Notes: generated by a model not told the origin, from the sequence alone. A stretch of DNA of 64,000 nt from Microvenator marinus (GCF_007993755.1 NZ_CP042467.1:1017501-1081500), one strand, 5' to 3'; positions 9,404 to 18,858 are shown, numbered from the stretch's first letter. Numbers and translations are program-made.

Positions 9404-10948
9404 ATGCATCCGAATTACAAGAAACTTCAGGAACTCAATAAGCAGGCTGAGCTCGGTGGCGGACAAAAGAGAATTGACCGCCAGCACGAATCCGGAAAAC
9501 TCACAGCCCGCGAACGAATCGACCTCCTCCTCGATCCAGGCACATTTGTGGAGCTCGATAAATTCGTGACTCACCGATGTTCCGACTTCAACATGGAGTC
9601 ACAGCGCATTCCTGGTGATGGCGTGGTGACGGGTTACGGCCAAGTTGATGGCCGACTCGTTTACGTATTCGCCCAAGACTTCACCGTGTTTGGTGGCAGC
9701 CTTAGCGGCGCTTTCGCACAGAAGATCTGCAAGGTGATGGACCTCGCTATGAAAGTTGGTGCGCCAGTGATTGGCCTCAACGATTCCGGCGGAGCGCGTA
9801 TCCAAGAAGGCGTTGTCTCACTGGCTGGGTACGCAGATATCTTCTATCGAAACACACGAGCCAGCGGCGTGATCCCTCAGATCTCGGCAATCCTTGGGCC
9901 GTGCGCGGGCGGAGCTGTCTACAGTCCGGCAATCACTGACTTCATCTTCATGGTCCAAGACACGAGCTACATGTTCATCACGGGACCCGACGTCGTAAAG
10001 ACCGTGACGAGCCAAGATGTCACCAAACAAGAGCTCGGTGGCTCACATGTCCACGGTGAGACCAGCGGCGTATCCCACTTTGATTGTGTGTCCGAAGAAG
10101 AGTGTATCGTACAGATCCGAGAATTGCTCTCGTTTGTACCCTCGAACAACGCTGAAGATGCGCCTTACCTTCCAACAGGCGACGATCCGATGCGACGGGA
10201 TGCAAAGCTCGCGGAGATCATCCCTGAAAAGCCCTCGAAGCCATACGACATGACAGAGGTCATCAATTGTGTGGTTGATGATGGCTATTTCTTCGAAGTC
10301 CAGAAGGATTTCGCCAAGAATATCATCGTCGGCTTTGCGCGATTGGACGGTCACTCGGTGGGTATTGTTGCCAACCAACCTGACCACCTCAGCGGTGTTC
10401 TGGACATCAATGCGAGCCTAAAAGCAGCACGCTTCGTGCGTTTCTGTGATGCTTTCAATATTCCGATCATCACGCTTGTTGACGTGCCAGGCTTCCTTCC
10501 CGGTGTGGATCAGGAATACGGCGGAATCATTAAGCACGGGGCAAAACTCCTCTACGCTTACGCTGAAGCCACTGTTCCAAAGATCACTCTCATCACTCGA
10601 AAAGCCTATGGCGGAGCCTATGACGTCATGAGCTCGAAGCATATCGGTGGTGATATCAACCTGGCCTATCCGACCGCTGAGATCGCAGTGATGGGGCCAG
10701 ACGGCGCTGTGAACATCATCTTCCGCAACGACCTCGTTGCCGCGGATGATCAGGATGCGAAAAAGGCTGAGTTGGTCGAGAACTATCGCGACACCTTTGC
10801 CAACCCGTTCAAAGCCGCTGAACTCGGTTATATCGACGAGGTCATCGAACCACTCGATACGCGTCCTCGCCTCATTCAAAGCCTTCATATGCTCAAGAAT
10901 AAGCGCGCCGAGAACCCTCCAAAGAAGCACGGCAACATTCCTCTTTAA
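9404..10948 (+). CDS. pccB: Acyl-CoA (propionyl-CoA) carboxylase beta subunit
   Basis: A 514-residue carboxyltransferase subunit. It transfers CO2 from carboxybiotin to propionyl-CoA (or acetyl-CoA), giving methylmalonyl-CoA. The N-terminal crotonase-like half has the oxyanion-hole sequences [13 protein letters not shown] and [12 protein letters not shown]; the C-terminal half has [16 protein letters not shown] (about 360), whose residue after VDV/PGF region sets acyl-CoA specificity, and [12 protein letters not shown]. Length and layout match the 12S/PccB family. The biotin carboxylase/carrier subunit is not in this window. It follows glgA by 21 bp and may be cotranscribed. The propionyl assignment over acetyl is by overall similarity only. 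Confidence 0.88.
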   Translation: MHPNYKKLQELNKQAELGGGQKRIDRQHESGKLTARERIDLLLDPGTFVELDKFVTHRCSDFNMESQRIPGDGVVTGYGQVDGRLVYVFAQDFTVFGGSLSGAFAQKICKVMDLAMKVGAPVIGLNDSGGARIQEGVVSLAGYADIFYRNTRASGVIPQISAILGPCAGGAVYSPAITDFIFMVQDTSYMFITGPDVVKTVTSQDVTKQELGGSHVHGETSGVSHFDCVSEEECIVQIRELLSFVPSNNAEDAPYLPTGDDPMRRDAKLAEIIPEKPSKPYDMTEVINCVVDDGYFFEVQKDFAKNIIVGFARLDGHSVGIVANQPDHLSGVLDINASLKAARFVRFCDAFNIPIITLVDVPGFLPGVDQEYGGIIKHGAKLLYAYAEATVPKITLITRKAYGGAYDVMSSKHIGGDINLAYPTAEIAVMGPDGAVNIIFRNDLVAADDQDAKKAELVENYRDTFANPFKAAELGYIDEVIEPLDTRPRLIQSLHMLKNKRAENPPKKHGNIPL

Positions 10949-11016
10949 CCGACTGGTTGAAGGCGGCTGGGTCCCCTTTCTTTTTCTTTTATGAGTGGGT
11001 GGGTAAATCGGTAAGT

Positions 11017-11039
11017 GATGGGCGATCCCCTCGCCCATC
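11017..11039. terminator. Hairpin between convergent pccB and gltA
   Basis: GATGGGCGA (11017-11025) and TCGCCCATC (11031-11039) form a perfect nine-base-pair stem with a TCCCC loop, placed between two convergent genes. There is no T-run directly after it on either strand, so it may be a transcript 3'-end stabiliser or a weak bidirectional terminator. A pyrimidine-rich T tract lies upstream at about 10972-10990 on the + strand. Confidence 0.5.
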
Positions 11040-11048
11040 CAACCCGGA

Positions 11049-12275
11049 CTAGAAGCTACGTTGCTTCGGTCCGATGTAGACCTGGCGTGGGCGGTGGATA
11101 CGAGCGTTCTCGTCACGCAACTCACGCCATTGTGAAATCCAACCCGGCATACGACCGAGGGCGAACATCACCGTAAAGAAGTCGGTCGGGATGTTCAGGG
11201 CGCGGTAAATGATACCGCTGTAGAAGTCCACGTTTGGATAGAGTTTACGCGCCACGAAGAATTCGTCTTCGAGCGCGACTTGCTCAAGCTGCTTAGCGAT
11301 ATCCAACGATGGGTCATCAATGCCAAGAGCATCGAGGACCTTGTCAGCGGCCTTCTTGATGATTCGGGCGCGTGGGTCGAAATTCTTGTACACACGGTGA
11401 CCGAAGCCCATCAGCTTGAAGCCAGACTCTTTATCTTTGGCCATGGTCACATACTTCGAGACATCACCACCATCATCCTGAATGGCTTCCAGCATCTCGA
11501 TCACAGCTTGGTTGGCCCCGCCGTGAAGTGGTCCCCAAAGGGCGCATACACCTGCTGCCATCGTCGCGTAGACATCAGCATGAGAGCTTCCAACCATACG
11601 TACTGTAGACGTGGAGCAGTTTTGCTCGTGGTCAGCATGGAGAATCAGGAGTTGGTGCATCGCTGAGACAGTCGCCTCGTCGTAGCTTCCAAACATCATG
11701 TTCAAAAAGTCTTCGACGTAGCCGAGATTCGGGTCTGGATTGATATAATCAAGACCTTTCTTGCGGCGATAAGACCACGCAACCAGTGACTTGAACTTGG
11801 CAAGGAGGCGAACGATATCCTCGTCACGATCGTCGGTAGACGGATAGTACGCGGATAGGGTCGCAAGGACCGAAGAAATGACGGCCATTGGGTGAGTCGT
11901 TGCAGGAAGAGCCTCAAGGTGCTTCTTGACGCGCTCGTCCAAACCAGCGTGCTCAACGAGCTGTGCTCGGAACTTCGCAAGTTGATCTGCGCTCGGCTTA
12001 TCTCCCCAAATCAGGAGATACATCACCTCGTCGAACGTACTTTTTTCTGCAAGTTCCTCAATCGGATATCCGCGGTACCGAAGAATACCTTTTTCGCCAT
12101 CGATAAAGGTGATCGCGCTCTGGCACGATCCGGTGTTGCCATAACCTGGGTCCAGCGTAATCGCGCCCGATTGGCCGCGCAGAGCCGCAATATCGATCGC
12201 GACTTCGCCTTCGCTTCCGACCAGGACCGGAAATTCGTATTCTTTTCCATTGAGAGAAAGCTTTGCATTACTCAT
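11049..12275 (-). CDS. gltA: Citrate synthase
   Basis: A 408-residue enzyme condensing oxaloacetate and acetyl-CoA in the TCA cycle. Family signatures seen: the N-terminal beta domain of type II enzymes (SLNGKEYEFPVLVGSEG), GYGNTGSCQSAITFIDG, RYRGYPIEELA, WGPLHGGANQAVIEML with a catalytic His, and GFGHRVYKNFDPRA with the second His. The C-terminal FYSGIIYRALNIP and PGWISQWRE are also canonical. Length is typical. A good sigma-70 promoter and GGAGA ribosome site lie upstream. It is transcribed convergently with the carboxylase subunit, and the GT39 gene lies upstream on the same strand with its own 3' end 167 bp away, so gltA is probably monocistronic. Confidence 0.95.
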   Translation of the reverse strand: MSNAKLSLNGKEYEFPVLVGSEGEVAIDIAALRGQSGAITLDPGYGNTGSCQSAITFIDGEKGILRYRGYPIEELAEKSTFDEVMYLLIWGDKPSADQLAKFRAQLVEHAGLDERVKKHLEALPATTHPMAVISSVLATLSAYYPSTDDRDEDIVRLLAKFKSLVAWSYRRKKGLDYINPDPNLGYVEDFLNMMFGSYDEATVSAMHQLLILHADHEQNCSTSTVRMVGSSHADVYATMAAGVCALWGPLHGGANQAVIEMLEAIQDDGGDVSKYVTMAKDKESGFKLMGFGHRVYKNFDPRARIIKKAADKVLDALGIDDPSLDIAKQLEQVALEDEFFVARKLYPNVDFYSGIIYRALNIPTDFFTVMFALGRMPGWISQWRELRDENARIHRPRQVYIGPKQRSF

Positions 12276-12362
12276 AGTACGTCTCCGTAAACGTCGGGGA
12301 AACTTGAAGAATCTCTCGAATGAGAGCTCTTAGGCCAGGAAGCTTGGCTTCAAAGCGTGCGT

Positions 12363-12391
12363 ACTCTATTCGCCACACTCCTGAACGTCAA
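12363..12391 (-). promoter_or_regulatory. Sigma-70 promoter of gltA
   Basis: On the minus strand TTGACG (12391-12386) and TAGAGT (12368-12363) are separated by exactly 17 bases, upstream of gltA. A short hairpin (CTCTC-GAAT-GAGAG) follows in the leader. Seen by eye; not mapped. Confidence 0.6.
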
Positions 12392-12442
12392 GTCAGTGTA
12401 TCCGGACAGCTAAAGCTCGAAGAACACTATTTATTCCCTAAA

Positions 12443-14749
12443 CTATCTTTTTCGCGAGTTATTGACTTCTGGCTTGCGCAGAGGGTCATCAGGGGCGCAC
12501 GGAACCTTGGCCAGAACGAACTTCTGATTGCCGTCCCACGCGATGCACGCCTTTCCTTTTAGACTCTGAGGAAGCTTACGTTGGAACTCACCGCGGTAGC
12601 GAGCGTACTCCATGATCCCAAAGAATTCTCGGTCTTCGATCTGGCTTAGGAAGTGCGTGAAGTCATCGTCATCGCGAATTGGGATCACTTCGTTCTGGCT
12701 GTAGAAAGTCTCCCCTCGCCAGTTGAGTTTGAAGGCCACGATCGGCTCCTCACAAATTCGCTTGAACTTGTGGGTTCCAGGTGGTCCATCTGTGCGCGTA
12801 CAGACCTCGTAATAGTAGTCCCAAAGGCCCTTCTGGGACCAGATGCTCGAGATGCGTGGCATGTAGACATTAAGCGAGAAAACGGCCAGCCCTGCGCTTG
12901 CCAGAACGATGGCGATGAGCCCGATGACCTTGGCCCGACGGTTCTTGACCAAAAGCGCTAAGGCCCCGAGTACCGCTGGGAGAGTGAGCAGGGATATCGT
13001 AATCCTGAATTCCTTATCCCAAAGGGCGTTGTGCCAGTCGCGATCGTACTTGTACGTGAAGAGATTCTTTAGCGATTGCGGCTCCATGACCAGATCCCAC
13101 GAAAGAACAAGCATGATGGGAATCGCCAACACAAAGAGTGGCCACGGATTAGGCAGAGCCTCGTCGTCCAAACAACGCGCTAGCCCGACCGCACACAAGA
13201 TGGCCAAGGCAGGCACCACAGGGAAGATATAGTGATGGAACTTGGTGCTCGAGAGAGTGAAGAGCGTGAAGGCGATCATCACCCAGAGAAAGAGCATCAG
13301 GTTCGCCCGGCTCTCGTCTTCCTTCTCCAGTGCGGGCGTAGACACAAGCCGCACGAGCGCTGCAGGCACAAACGCCGTCCAAGGAAAGAGCCCGTAACCA
13401 AGCCATTTCATGAAGTGCTCGAAGCTTCCGGTATCGATCTGGTGTACGCCGGCCGCAAGTCGCTTGAAGTGATCGTGAACGAAGAAGCGATTCCAAAAAC
13501 CGTTGCCGTGTCGAATCAACATCGCAGCGTACCACGGGAAAGTCACAGCGATGAAAACCGGAATGCCGCGCAACAACTCCATCCTGCTCAAGAGCCGCCA
13601 TTCGCGCGTCAGGACGAGGTAGAAAAAGATGATCGCACCGGGAAGCATAAATCCGAGCAACCCTTTCGCCAAAGATGCCAGTCCAATAAAAATGTAGAAA
13701 TTCAGCAGATAAATCCGACGCCGTTCTACAATCGGCCGCGTGCACGTTTGATAGATCGCAAAACCCAATAACGTCGAATAGATGCTTGCTTGAACAAGGC
13801 TATGTGAGAACCAACCGTTTAGATCCCGCACGTGGTTTGAGCTTACGGCCATCACAGCACCGAGAAGGATAACCAGCGGAATCCAAACCGCTGCCAACGA
13901 CCCGTAGGCGAGCTTCTTCTGAAGTGCTTCACGCCCCTTATAAGCAGCTCTAAGGCTCGCGAGGAGCAAAATCAAACCCACCGCCAGTAGGCCTCCGGCA
14001 ATTCCAGCACCGAGCTGTGGCGGAGTAGTCAGCACTTGCATCACAGCGTTCGTAGATCCTCGCCAGCGCGAAAGTCCCATCACGATCAGGGAAATCTGCG
14101 GCACACAGACGATGGCCATCCACGCAAAAGTTAGAATGTACGAGAATTTGTCCGCGGGTTTGTCCCGGTCTTTTCCGAACATCCCCATCATGAAGAACAT
14201 CATGCCCACCGTCATGGTCCCGACATAGGGCATATCCGTCTGAGCTTGTCGGCCTAGAAAGTACCAAAACGGCGACGTCGCAAGCACACCCGCAATCACC
14301 AACCCTGTACGGCGATTGTACACAGAGGCGCCAAATGAATACGCCAAGAGTACGCCGAGCATAGCGACGAGGGTGGTGCCGATTCGAATGCCGAGCTCTG
14401 AAAAACCAAAGACGGTCATTCCCATCGCCATCATCCACTTGAGCAAAATCGGCTTCGAAAAGAAGTATGCCCCTTCCTGGCTTCCGCCAGCGTCTTGCCA
14501 ATGGGACCCCCACCAAATTGAAATCCAATCGTTGCGCTCGAGAATCTGCCGCCCTACTTCGCCGTAGTGCGTCTCCCACGGATCCCAGAGCCCAAAGCTT
14601 CCAAGGAACGGAAGGTAGAGCGCGGCAACCGCCAGAAAGACCATCGCCCGGTCTCGCCACCACGGTGTCGCATCGGCTTCGTACCGAGCAAGCTGGGTCC
14701 ACCAACTTCGAAATCTGGACTGATTCTCTTGCATGCTACGATCCAGCAT
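12443..14749 (-). CDS. GT39/ArnT-like membrane glycosyltransferase
   Basis: A 768-residue polytopic inner-membrane protein of the dolichyl-phosphate-mannose mannosyltransferase/ArnT superfamily, which uses lipid-linked sugars on the periplasmic side. The first periplasmic loop has the acidic motif LWDPWETHYGEVGRQ (about 54-68), corresponding to the catalytic Asp/Glu of the family, followed by about a dozen membrane helices and a soluble C-terminal domain (about 640-768) with a conserved-looking Cys pair. Sugar and acceptor cannot be told from sequence. The start may be 14749 or the ATG at 14734; neither has a strong ribosome site. It is divergent from the gene at 14907. Confidence 0.8.
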   Translation of the reverse strand: MLDRSMQENQSRFRSWWTQLARYEADATPWWRDRAMVFLAVAALYLPFLGSFGLWDPWETHYGEVGRQILERNDWISIWWGSHWQDAGGSQEGAYFFSKPILLKWMMAMGMTVFGFSELGIRIGTTLVAMLGVLLAYSFGASVYNRRTGLVIAGVLATSPFWYFLGRQAQTDMPYVGTMTVGMMFFMMGMFGKDRDKPADKFSYILTFAWMAIVCVPQISLIVMGLSRWRGSTNAVMQVLTTPPQLGAGIAGGLLAVGLILLLASLRAAYKGREALQKKLAYGSLAAVWIPLVILLGAVMAVSSNHVRDLNGWFSHSLVQASIYSTLLGFAIYQTCTRPIVERRRIYLLNFYIFIGLASLAKGLLGFMLPGAIIFFYLVLTREWRLLSRMELLRGIPVFIAVTFPWYAAMLIRHGNGFWNRFFVHDHFKRLAAGVHQIDTGSFEHFMKWLGYGLFPWTAFVPAALVRLVSTPALEKEDESRANLMLFLWVMIAFTLFTLSSTKFHHYIFPVVPALAILCAVGLARCLDDEALPNPWPLFVLAIPIMLVLSWDLVMEPQSLKNLFTYKYDRDWHNALWDKEFRITISLLTLPAVLGALALLVKNRRAKVIGLIAIVLASAGLAVFSLNVYMPRISSIWSQKGLWDYYYEVCTRTDGPPGTHKFKRICEEPIVAFKLNWRGETFYSQNEVIPIRDDDDFTHFLSQIEDREFFGIMEYARYRGEFQRKLPQSLKGKACIAWDGNQKFVLAKVPCAPDDPLRKPEVNNSRKR

Positions 14750-14784
14750 TAATTGAGCCCACGTTGATAGCCTCGGTCCAGCGA

Positions 14785-14801
14785 AGGGTCAAGCTGACCC
14801 T
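14785..14801. promoter_or_regulatory. 17-bp palindrome in divergent intergenic region
   Basis: AGGGTCA (14785-14791), three bases, TGACCCT (14795-14801): a perfect two-fold symmetric site between the GT39 gene and the divergent gene at 14907. Spacing fits an operator for a dimeric regulator; no regulator is identified. Confidence 0.35.
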
Positions 14802-14833
14802 CAGAATACTACGTATAAAGCTGGCCTTATGCC

Positions 14834-14862
14834 TTGACGGGTGATCAATGCCAGACTTATAA
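14834..14862 (+). promoter_or_regulatory. Sigma-70 promoter for the 14907 gene and methyltransferase
   Basis: TTGACG (14834-14839) and TTATAA (14857-14862) with a 17-base spacer, about 45 bp upstream of the GTG start at 14907. It starts inside the open frame of the longer version of that gene, which supports the shorter start. Confidence 0.6.
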
Positions 14863-14906
14863 GGGTCGAGACTTACGCCTCATCACAAGAACTCGGAGGT
14901 TTTTCC

Positions 14907-15380
14907 GTGTCCGATCCGGTAGAACTCATAGAACGACGTGTACAAGCTGTGCTTGACGGCCAGCGGTCCACACAGGGCTTGCACCTCTTCTGTCAAATCG
15001 GAGGGCGCGGACTGAGCGGACAAGACGGCGGAATCACCACCTTGCAAATCAGCGGCTCGGGCTGGGCACTCGTGGGTTGGCGAGATGGAGACGACGCTGA
15101 GATGTTCAGCCATCAACTCTCTGATGCCGATATGCGAAAAATCTACGGCCTGCTCATGCGTTTCCCCTTCTGGACGGCATCGCCCAGGAAGCGTGAGCGT
15201 GAAGAGAACGAGTTGAACATTCACGTCCGGATTTCGGATCAAGAGAAAGGCATCTCACACGGAATCCAGTTCTACTCCGATGACGCTGAAGAATTCCCCA
15301 TCCTAAAAGACTTGATGCAGCGCATCGATTCGTTGATTTCTGCGCTGAGCGAAGGGGTCATCGAAGGAGCCCAACTCTGA
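14907..15380 (+). CDS. Conserved-looking protein of unknown function
   Basis: A 157-residue soluble protein that I do not recognise. I chose the GTG at 14907 because GGAGG (14895-14899) lies seven bases upstream and a promoter lies between this start and the longer in-frame ATG at 14841. The protein begins SDPVELIERRVQAVLDGQ, has a beta-rich centre (GITTLQISGSGWALVGWRDG), and a helical C-terminus ending in LMQRIDSLISALSEG. There is no signal peptide or membrane helix. Its stop appears to overlap a CTG start of the methyltransferase gene (CTGA), so the two are likely coupled; a role in RNA modification is possible by context only. Confidence 0.6.
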   Translation: MSDPVELIERRVQAVLDGQRSTQGLHLFCQIGGRGLSGQDGGITTLQISGSGWALVGWRDGDDAEMFSHQLSDADMRKIYGLLMRFPFWTASPRKREREENELNIHVRISDQEKGISHGIQFYSDDAEEFPILKDLMQRIDSLISALSEGVIEGAQL

Positions 15381-16612
15381 GCACCAACCCTATTGTAGAT
15401 ATCGTCCGTATTACACAACACGGTGAGGGAGTCGCCTATCTCGAAGATGGTTGCGTCGTCTTCGTGGAGGGCGCCCTTCCTGAAGAACAAGCCGAAATCG
15501 AGATCCTCACGAGGAAGAAAAAGTTCGCCAGAGCTCGGGCTATCAAAGTCCTCAAGGCTTCCGACCAGCGCGTCAAACCCGATTGCAAGTATTTCGAATC
15601 GTGCGGCGGCTGCCAATTCTGGCATGTATCGTACCAAGACGAACTCAAGATCAAGGTCGACGCGGCCGTACACACGATCGAGAAGATTGCGAAGCTCAAG
15701 ATCCCTCAGTTCGAAGTGCACGAAGCACCGTCCACCAGCGCGTGGCGCAATCGCGCGACGCTACAGATTAGCCAGGGCAAAGTTGGCTTCTTTCAACGCG
15801 GCTCTCATGAGGTCGTGGACATTGAAGAGTGCCCTATCTTGATGCCGGAGCTGAATTCTGCGCTCAAGAGTGTTCGAAGTGCCACACCACCGAAGGCTAC
15901 AGGCCAAGTGGTGCTCGAGACAGCAGGCAATAATACGGCGCTGATCTCCACGAGTGATTTCTCGCTTCCCAACCTTCCAGTTGGGTTTCCCGTGGCCGGT
16001 GTCCATGACAAGAGTAGCCGACGAGGCATGGAAAGAATCGCTCCTGATGTCGCGTTTCCTGCGCTTGAATCGCACTCGAATGGTCTGGGTCAGATCGGAC
16101 TTGAGAGTGGCCAGTTTCGACAGTCGAACGACCAGGTCAATCGGGCGCTTGTCGCTCATGTGAAGTCTCTTTTCGAGACACGAAGCGAACCTCACCTTTT
16201 TGAGTATTTTGCCGGTGCAGGAAATTTCACCTGGGCGATTGCCGATAGGTTCCGAGACGTCGATGCGTACGAGGGCGGCAAAGAAGCCGTAGACCTCGGG
16301 AACGCAATCGCGAAGGGATTGCGTCGGCCCAATGTTCGATTCCACGCCCAGGACTTGTTTCAGATGGCTCCACCAGCCTTTGGTCAATCCGCAGTGCTTC
16401 TGGATCCACCAAGGGATGGAGGTCAGAAGGTCTGTCAGATGCTGGTGAAAAAATCGCCGAAGTTCGTGGTCTACGTCTCTTGTGATCCAGCGACACTTGC
16501 CCGAGATCTGGGAATTTTGAGCTCGAAATATCAAATTCGAACCTTCGATTTTTTCGACATGTTCCCGCGCAGCGGGCATATTGAAACTGTCGTTAGCCTT
16601 GAGTTGATTTAG
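15377..16612 (+). CDS. 23S rRNA/tRNA uracil-5-methyltransferase (RlmD/TrmA family)
   Basis: A SAM-dependent m5U methyltransferase of 411 residues if started at CTG 15377. The N-terminal TRAM domain (IVDIVRITQHGEGVAYLEDG onward) is complete only if translation starts before the first conventional start, GTG 15464. In the upstream frame there is no ATG, GTG or TTG. CTG at 15377 has GGAG (15366-15369) seven bases upstream and overlaps the preceding stop by four bases. The iron-sulfur cysteines CKYFESCGGC and ECPIL are present, as in RlmD. Downstream are LLDPPRDGG and SCDPATLARD, which holds the catalytic Cys. The exact target nucleotide cannot be told. Confidence 0.82.
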   Translation: MSTNPIVDIVRITQHGEGVAYLEDGCVVFVEGALPEEQAEIEILTRKKKFARARAIKVLKASDQRVKPDCKYFESCGGCQFWHVSYQDELKIKVDAAVHTIEKIAKLKIPQFEVHEAPSTSAWRNRATLQISQGKVGFFQRGSHEVVDIEECPILMPELNSALKSVRSATPPKATGQVVLETAGNNTALISTSDFSLPNLPVGFPVAGVHDKSSRRGMERIAPDVAFPALESHSNGLGQIGLESGQFRQSNDQVNRALVAHVKSLFETRSEPHLFEYFAGAGNFTWAIADRFRDVDAYEGGKEAVDLGNAIAKGLRRPNVRFHAQDLFQMAPPAFGQSAVLLDPPRDGGQKVCQMLVKKSPKFVVYVSCDPATLARDLGILSSKYQIRTFDFFDMFPRSGHIETVVSLELI

Positions 16613-16681
16613 GGCTCCGTTGTCACTAGGGGACACTAGTGGTATCAGTAGTTTAGGATCACCCCCAAAGATTGGACGGTC

Positions 16682-17275
16682 ATGTTCAGAAATTCACTGC
16701 TTATTTTGCTTTTGTCGGCGTTATTTGCGCTGGGAATCAGCGGCTGTGATTCTTGCTCCGGGCAAGAAGAACCCGTGACGCCACAAACTACGCCGCCACC
16801 TGAGCCGGAGCCCGAGCCTGAGCCCGAAGACCCTTTGAAAGAGGCCAAAGAGGCCGCTGAAAAGGATGGTATCAGCGTAGCCGTATCCATTTCGGATTCG
16901 GTGAGAATCGTGGGTGCTGATCTCGAGGCTATGCTCAACCAGCCCGACAAACCCATTGCCAAGAAGCCAAAAGCGGCGGACACCGGGATGTTAGAAAAGA
17001 GCGACCTGCGACGCGTGTTCAACGCGAGCAACACGGCCATGCGAAAGTGCTATGAGCGTGCCCTCAAAGGCAATCCGGGACTCTCTGGAAAGGTTCAACT
17101 ACAGGTTCGAATCGCACGTGATGGAACAGTGAGCTACGCTAAAGCCGAAGGTTCTCTTGGAAACGGCCTGGTTTTTGAGTGCATGGAAAGGCAGGCAAAA
17201 ACGCTCAAATTCCCAGAGCCTAAGGGCGGAACCGTCCTTGTGAACAACCCTTACACGTTTACCCCTGATTTCTAG
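16682..17275 (+). CDS. Lipoprotein with AgmX/PglI-type C-terminal domain
   Basis: A 197-residue lipoprotein. The signal peptide ends in a lipobox (GISGC, lipidated C22), followed by a Pro-Glu repeat linker that could span the periplasm or envelope. The C-terminal 85 residues (from NASNTAMRKCYERAL to the end) match the domain seen at the C-terminus of AgmX/PglI gliding-motility proteins: a conserved RKCYERAL segment, a two-strand G-x-V-x-L-x-V-x-I unit, a second Cys (FECMERQAKTLKFP) that may pair with the first, and a final FTPDF. The fold resembles TonB C-terminal domains. It overlaps the convergent kinase gene by four bases. A second AgmX-domain protein is encoded at 41711. Confidence 0.72.
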   Translation: MFRNSLLILLLSALFALGISGCDSCSGQEEPVTPQTTPPPEPEPEPEPEDPLKEAKEAAEKDGISVAVSISDSVRIVGADLEAMLNQPDKPIAKKPKAADTGMLEKSDLRRVFNASNTAMRKCYERALKGNPGLSGKVQLQVRIARDGTVSYAKAEGSLGNGLVFECMERQAKTLKFPEPKGGTVLVNNPYTFTPDF

Positions 17276-18858
17276 AACGTGTTTTCGATGGCACTCTTGA
17301 CCGGCGCTTTCTCAGCCGGCTGAGCCTTCTTTTTTGGGCGCTTGGCTTTTCGGCCAACCTCTTCAGGCCCATCCACAAAAATCAGACTATTCTTGGGCTT
17401 CATCGCATCAGAGACTTCTCTTGCCCTGAGCGCGGTCTGTGCGGCCTGTGACGCGCCGTCTCCTATGGCTCGGGTCATCGGGTCCAAGTTCGGCGCCTCT
17501 AGCCCCTGCAAGGCGCTCTGCCCCGTCCCTAGAAGTTCGGGCTCAGAAGCAGGAATGAGATAGGTGGCGTAAAGAAGCGCGCCGCCAGATACCAGAAGTG
17601 CAGCCACCAAGCCCACAATCGCCAAACGAACCGGACTGCTCCTCGTCGAGGCATCAAAAACGGTTGGCGGGCTCAATGCCAGCGTTGGCACGCTGATATT
17701 TCCCGTATTTCTAGCTAAGGACTCCCCTGTGTCGATCGGCAATGTCTCAGAAGAGGCCGAAGCCGGCTCGGCCCGAGGAAGATCCTCTTCTACTGCCTGT
17801 TCCTCGGCCAACCAGGTCTGCAACGCAATGGCGTCAACTTCTTCGGCTGGGGTCGAGTCCAATACCTCGCTTGAAAAACACTCCTGGACGATGGCTTCGA
17901 GCTCATTTGCCATCACTTCCATGGACTGAGGACGCAGCGCAGGGTCTTTACTGAGCGCACTCATGATGAGGTCATCCAAGCGCTTAGGAACCGAACGCAA
18001 TCCAGGAATCGTCAGGAGAGACCTTGCCGGTACAGAGATATGTTTGACAGCAAGCCCCATCTGAGTTGAGGCGTGAAATGGCAAGTTTCCGCTAATCAAC
18101 TCGTAGAGAATGATTCCAATCGCGTAGACATCGGCCAAACCCGTGACACGATCGCCTTTGGCCTGCTCAGGACTCATATAAGCGGGTGTTCCCCAAAGGG
18201 TACCCGACTTAGTCATGGTCTCATCAGTCAGGTGCTTCGCGATCCCGAAGTCCAGCAATTTCGGAAACTCTTGTTTCTCATTAACCTTTGAAATGAAGAT
18301 ATTCTCAGGCTTGAGGTCTCGGTGGACCACGTCATTTGCATGAGCCTCTCCGAGCACCCCACACACTGGGATTACGATCGAGAAAATATCTTTGTAGGTC
18401 AGAAACTTGTACGCGAGGCGGTCGGCGAGGCTCTCACCTTCGAGCAGTTCCATAACCATGTAGAACGATGCGGGTGGCGCTTGTCCGAAATCATAGAGCC
18501 TCAGTGCGTTCGGATGTTTGAGACCAGAAATCGTTCGCGCCTCATACATGAAGCGTTTGCGGATATTTTCGTCTCGGAGGTAGTCCGCCTTCAGGAGTTT
18601 GAGCGCTACATCGCGCTGAAAGTCCACCTGACGCGCAGCGTAGACATTGCCCATCCCACCTTCACCAAGCTTTTTGAACACACGAAAGCGCCCATCGAAG
18701 AGCTCACCAATCAACGGGTCGTCCGCGTCATCCTTACTAAGCTGGATGAGTCTTGACCCGTCTGCAGGGCAAACCTCAAGCGCCTCATCAAACTTTTCCC
18801 CACACTTCCAGCAGATTTTCTCCCTTTCCCTGATGTGTTCTCCTAGGTTTTCGGTCAC
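17272..18858 (-). CDS. Transmembrane Ser/Thr protein kinase with N-terminal zinc ribbon
   Basis: A 528-residue Hanks-type kinase. The N-terminus has a zinc-ribbon-like C16-x2-C19...C30-PADGS. The kinase domain (about 58-335) has the Gly loop GEGGMGNV (64-71), ATP-binding K87, catalytic HRDLKPEN (179-186), DFG (203-205) and the GTPAYMSPEQ activation segment, so it should be active. One membrane helix (about 408-430) anchors it; the extracytoplasmic tail is Ala/Lys/Pro-rich and short, so a ligand-binding sensor is not obvious. It starts at GTG 18858. Divergent from the TPR gene at 18989. A second kinase lies at 58809 and an FHA protein at 53587, which could read its phosphothreonines. Confidence 0.9.
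   Translation of the reverse strand: MTENLGEHIREREKICWKCGEKFDEALEVCPADGSRLIQLSKDDADDPLIGELFDGRFRVFKKLGEGGMGNVYAARQVDFQRDVALKLLKADYLRDENIRKRFMYEARTISGLKHPNALRLYDFGQAPPASFYMVMELLEGESLADRLAYKFLTYKDIFSIVIPVCGVLGEAHANDVVHRDLKPENIFISKVNEKQEFPKLLDFGIAKHLTDETMTKSGTLWGTPAYMSPEQAKGDRVTGLADVYAIGIILYELISGNLPFHASTQMGLAVKHISVPARSLLTIPGLRSVPKRLDDLIMSALSKDPALRPQSMEVMANELEAIVQECFSSEVLDSTPAEEVDAIALQTWLAEEQAVEEDLPRAEPASASSETLPIDTGESLARNTGNISVPTLALSPPTVFDASTRSSPVRLAIVGLVAALLVSGGALLYATYLIPASEPELLGTGQSALQGLEAPNLDPMTRAIGDGASQAAQTALRAREVSDAMKPKNSLIFVDGPEEVGRKAKRPKKKAQPAEKAPVKSAIENTF

Noticed and set aside
10418..11125. Open frame antisense to the carboxylase subunit and spanning into gltA
   Set aside because: It crosses two well-recognised genes and its product resembles nothing; typical shadow frame.
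12276..12442. Search for a tRNA or small RNA upstream of gltA
   Set aside because: Only a promoter and a short leader hairpin were seen; no cloverleaf or T-loop sequence.
15464..16612. Methyltransferase starting at the GTG at 15464
   Set aside because: It would cut through the TRAM domain, whose first strands are encoded upstream in the same frame; a CTG with a good ribosome site fits better.
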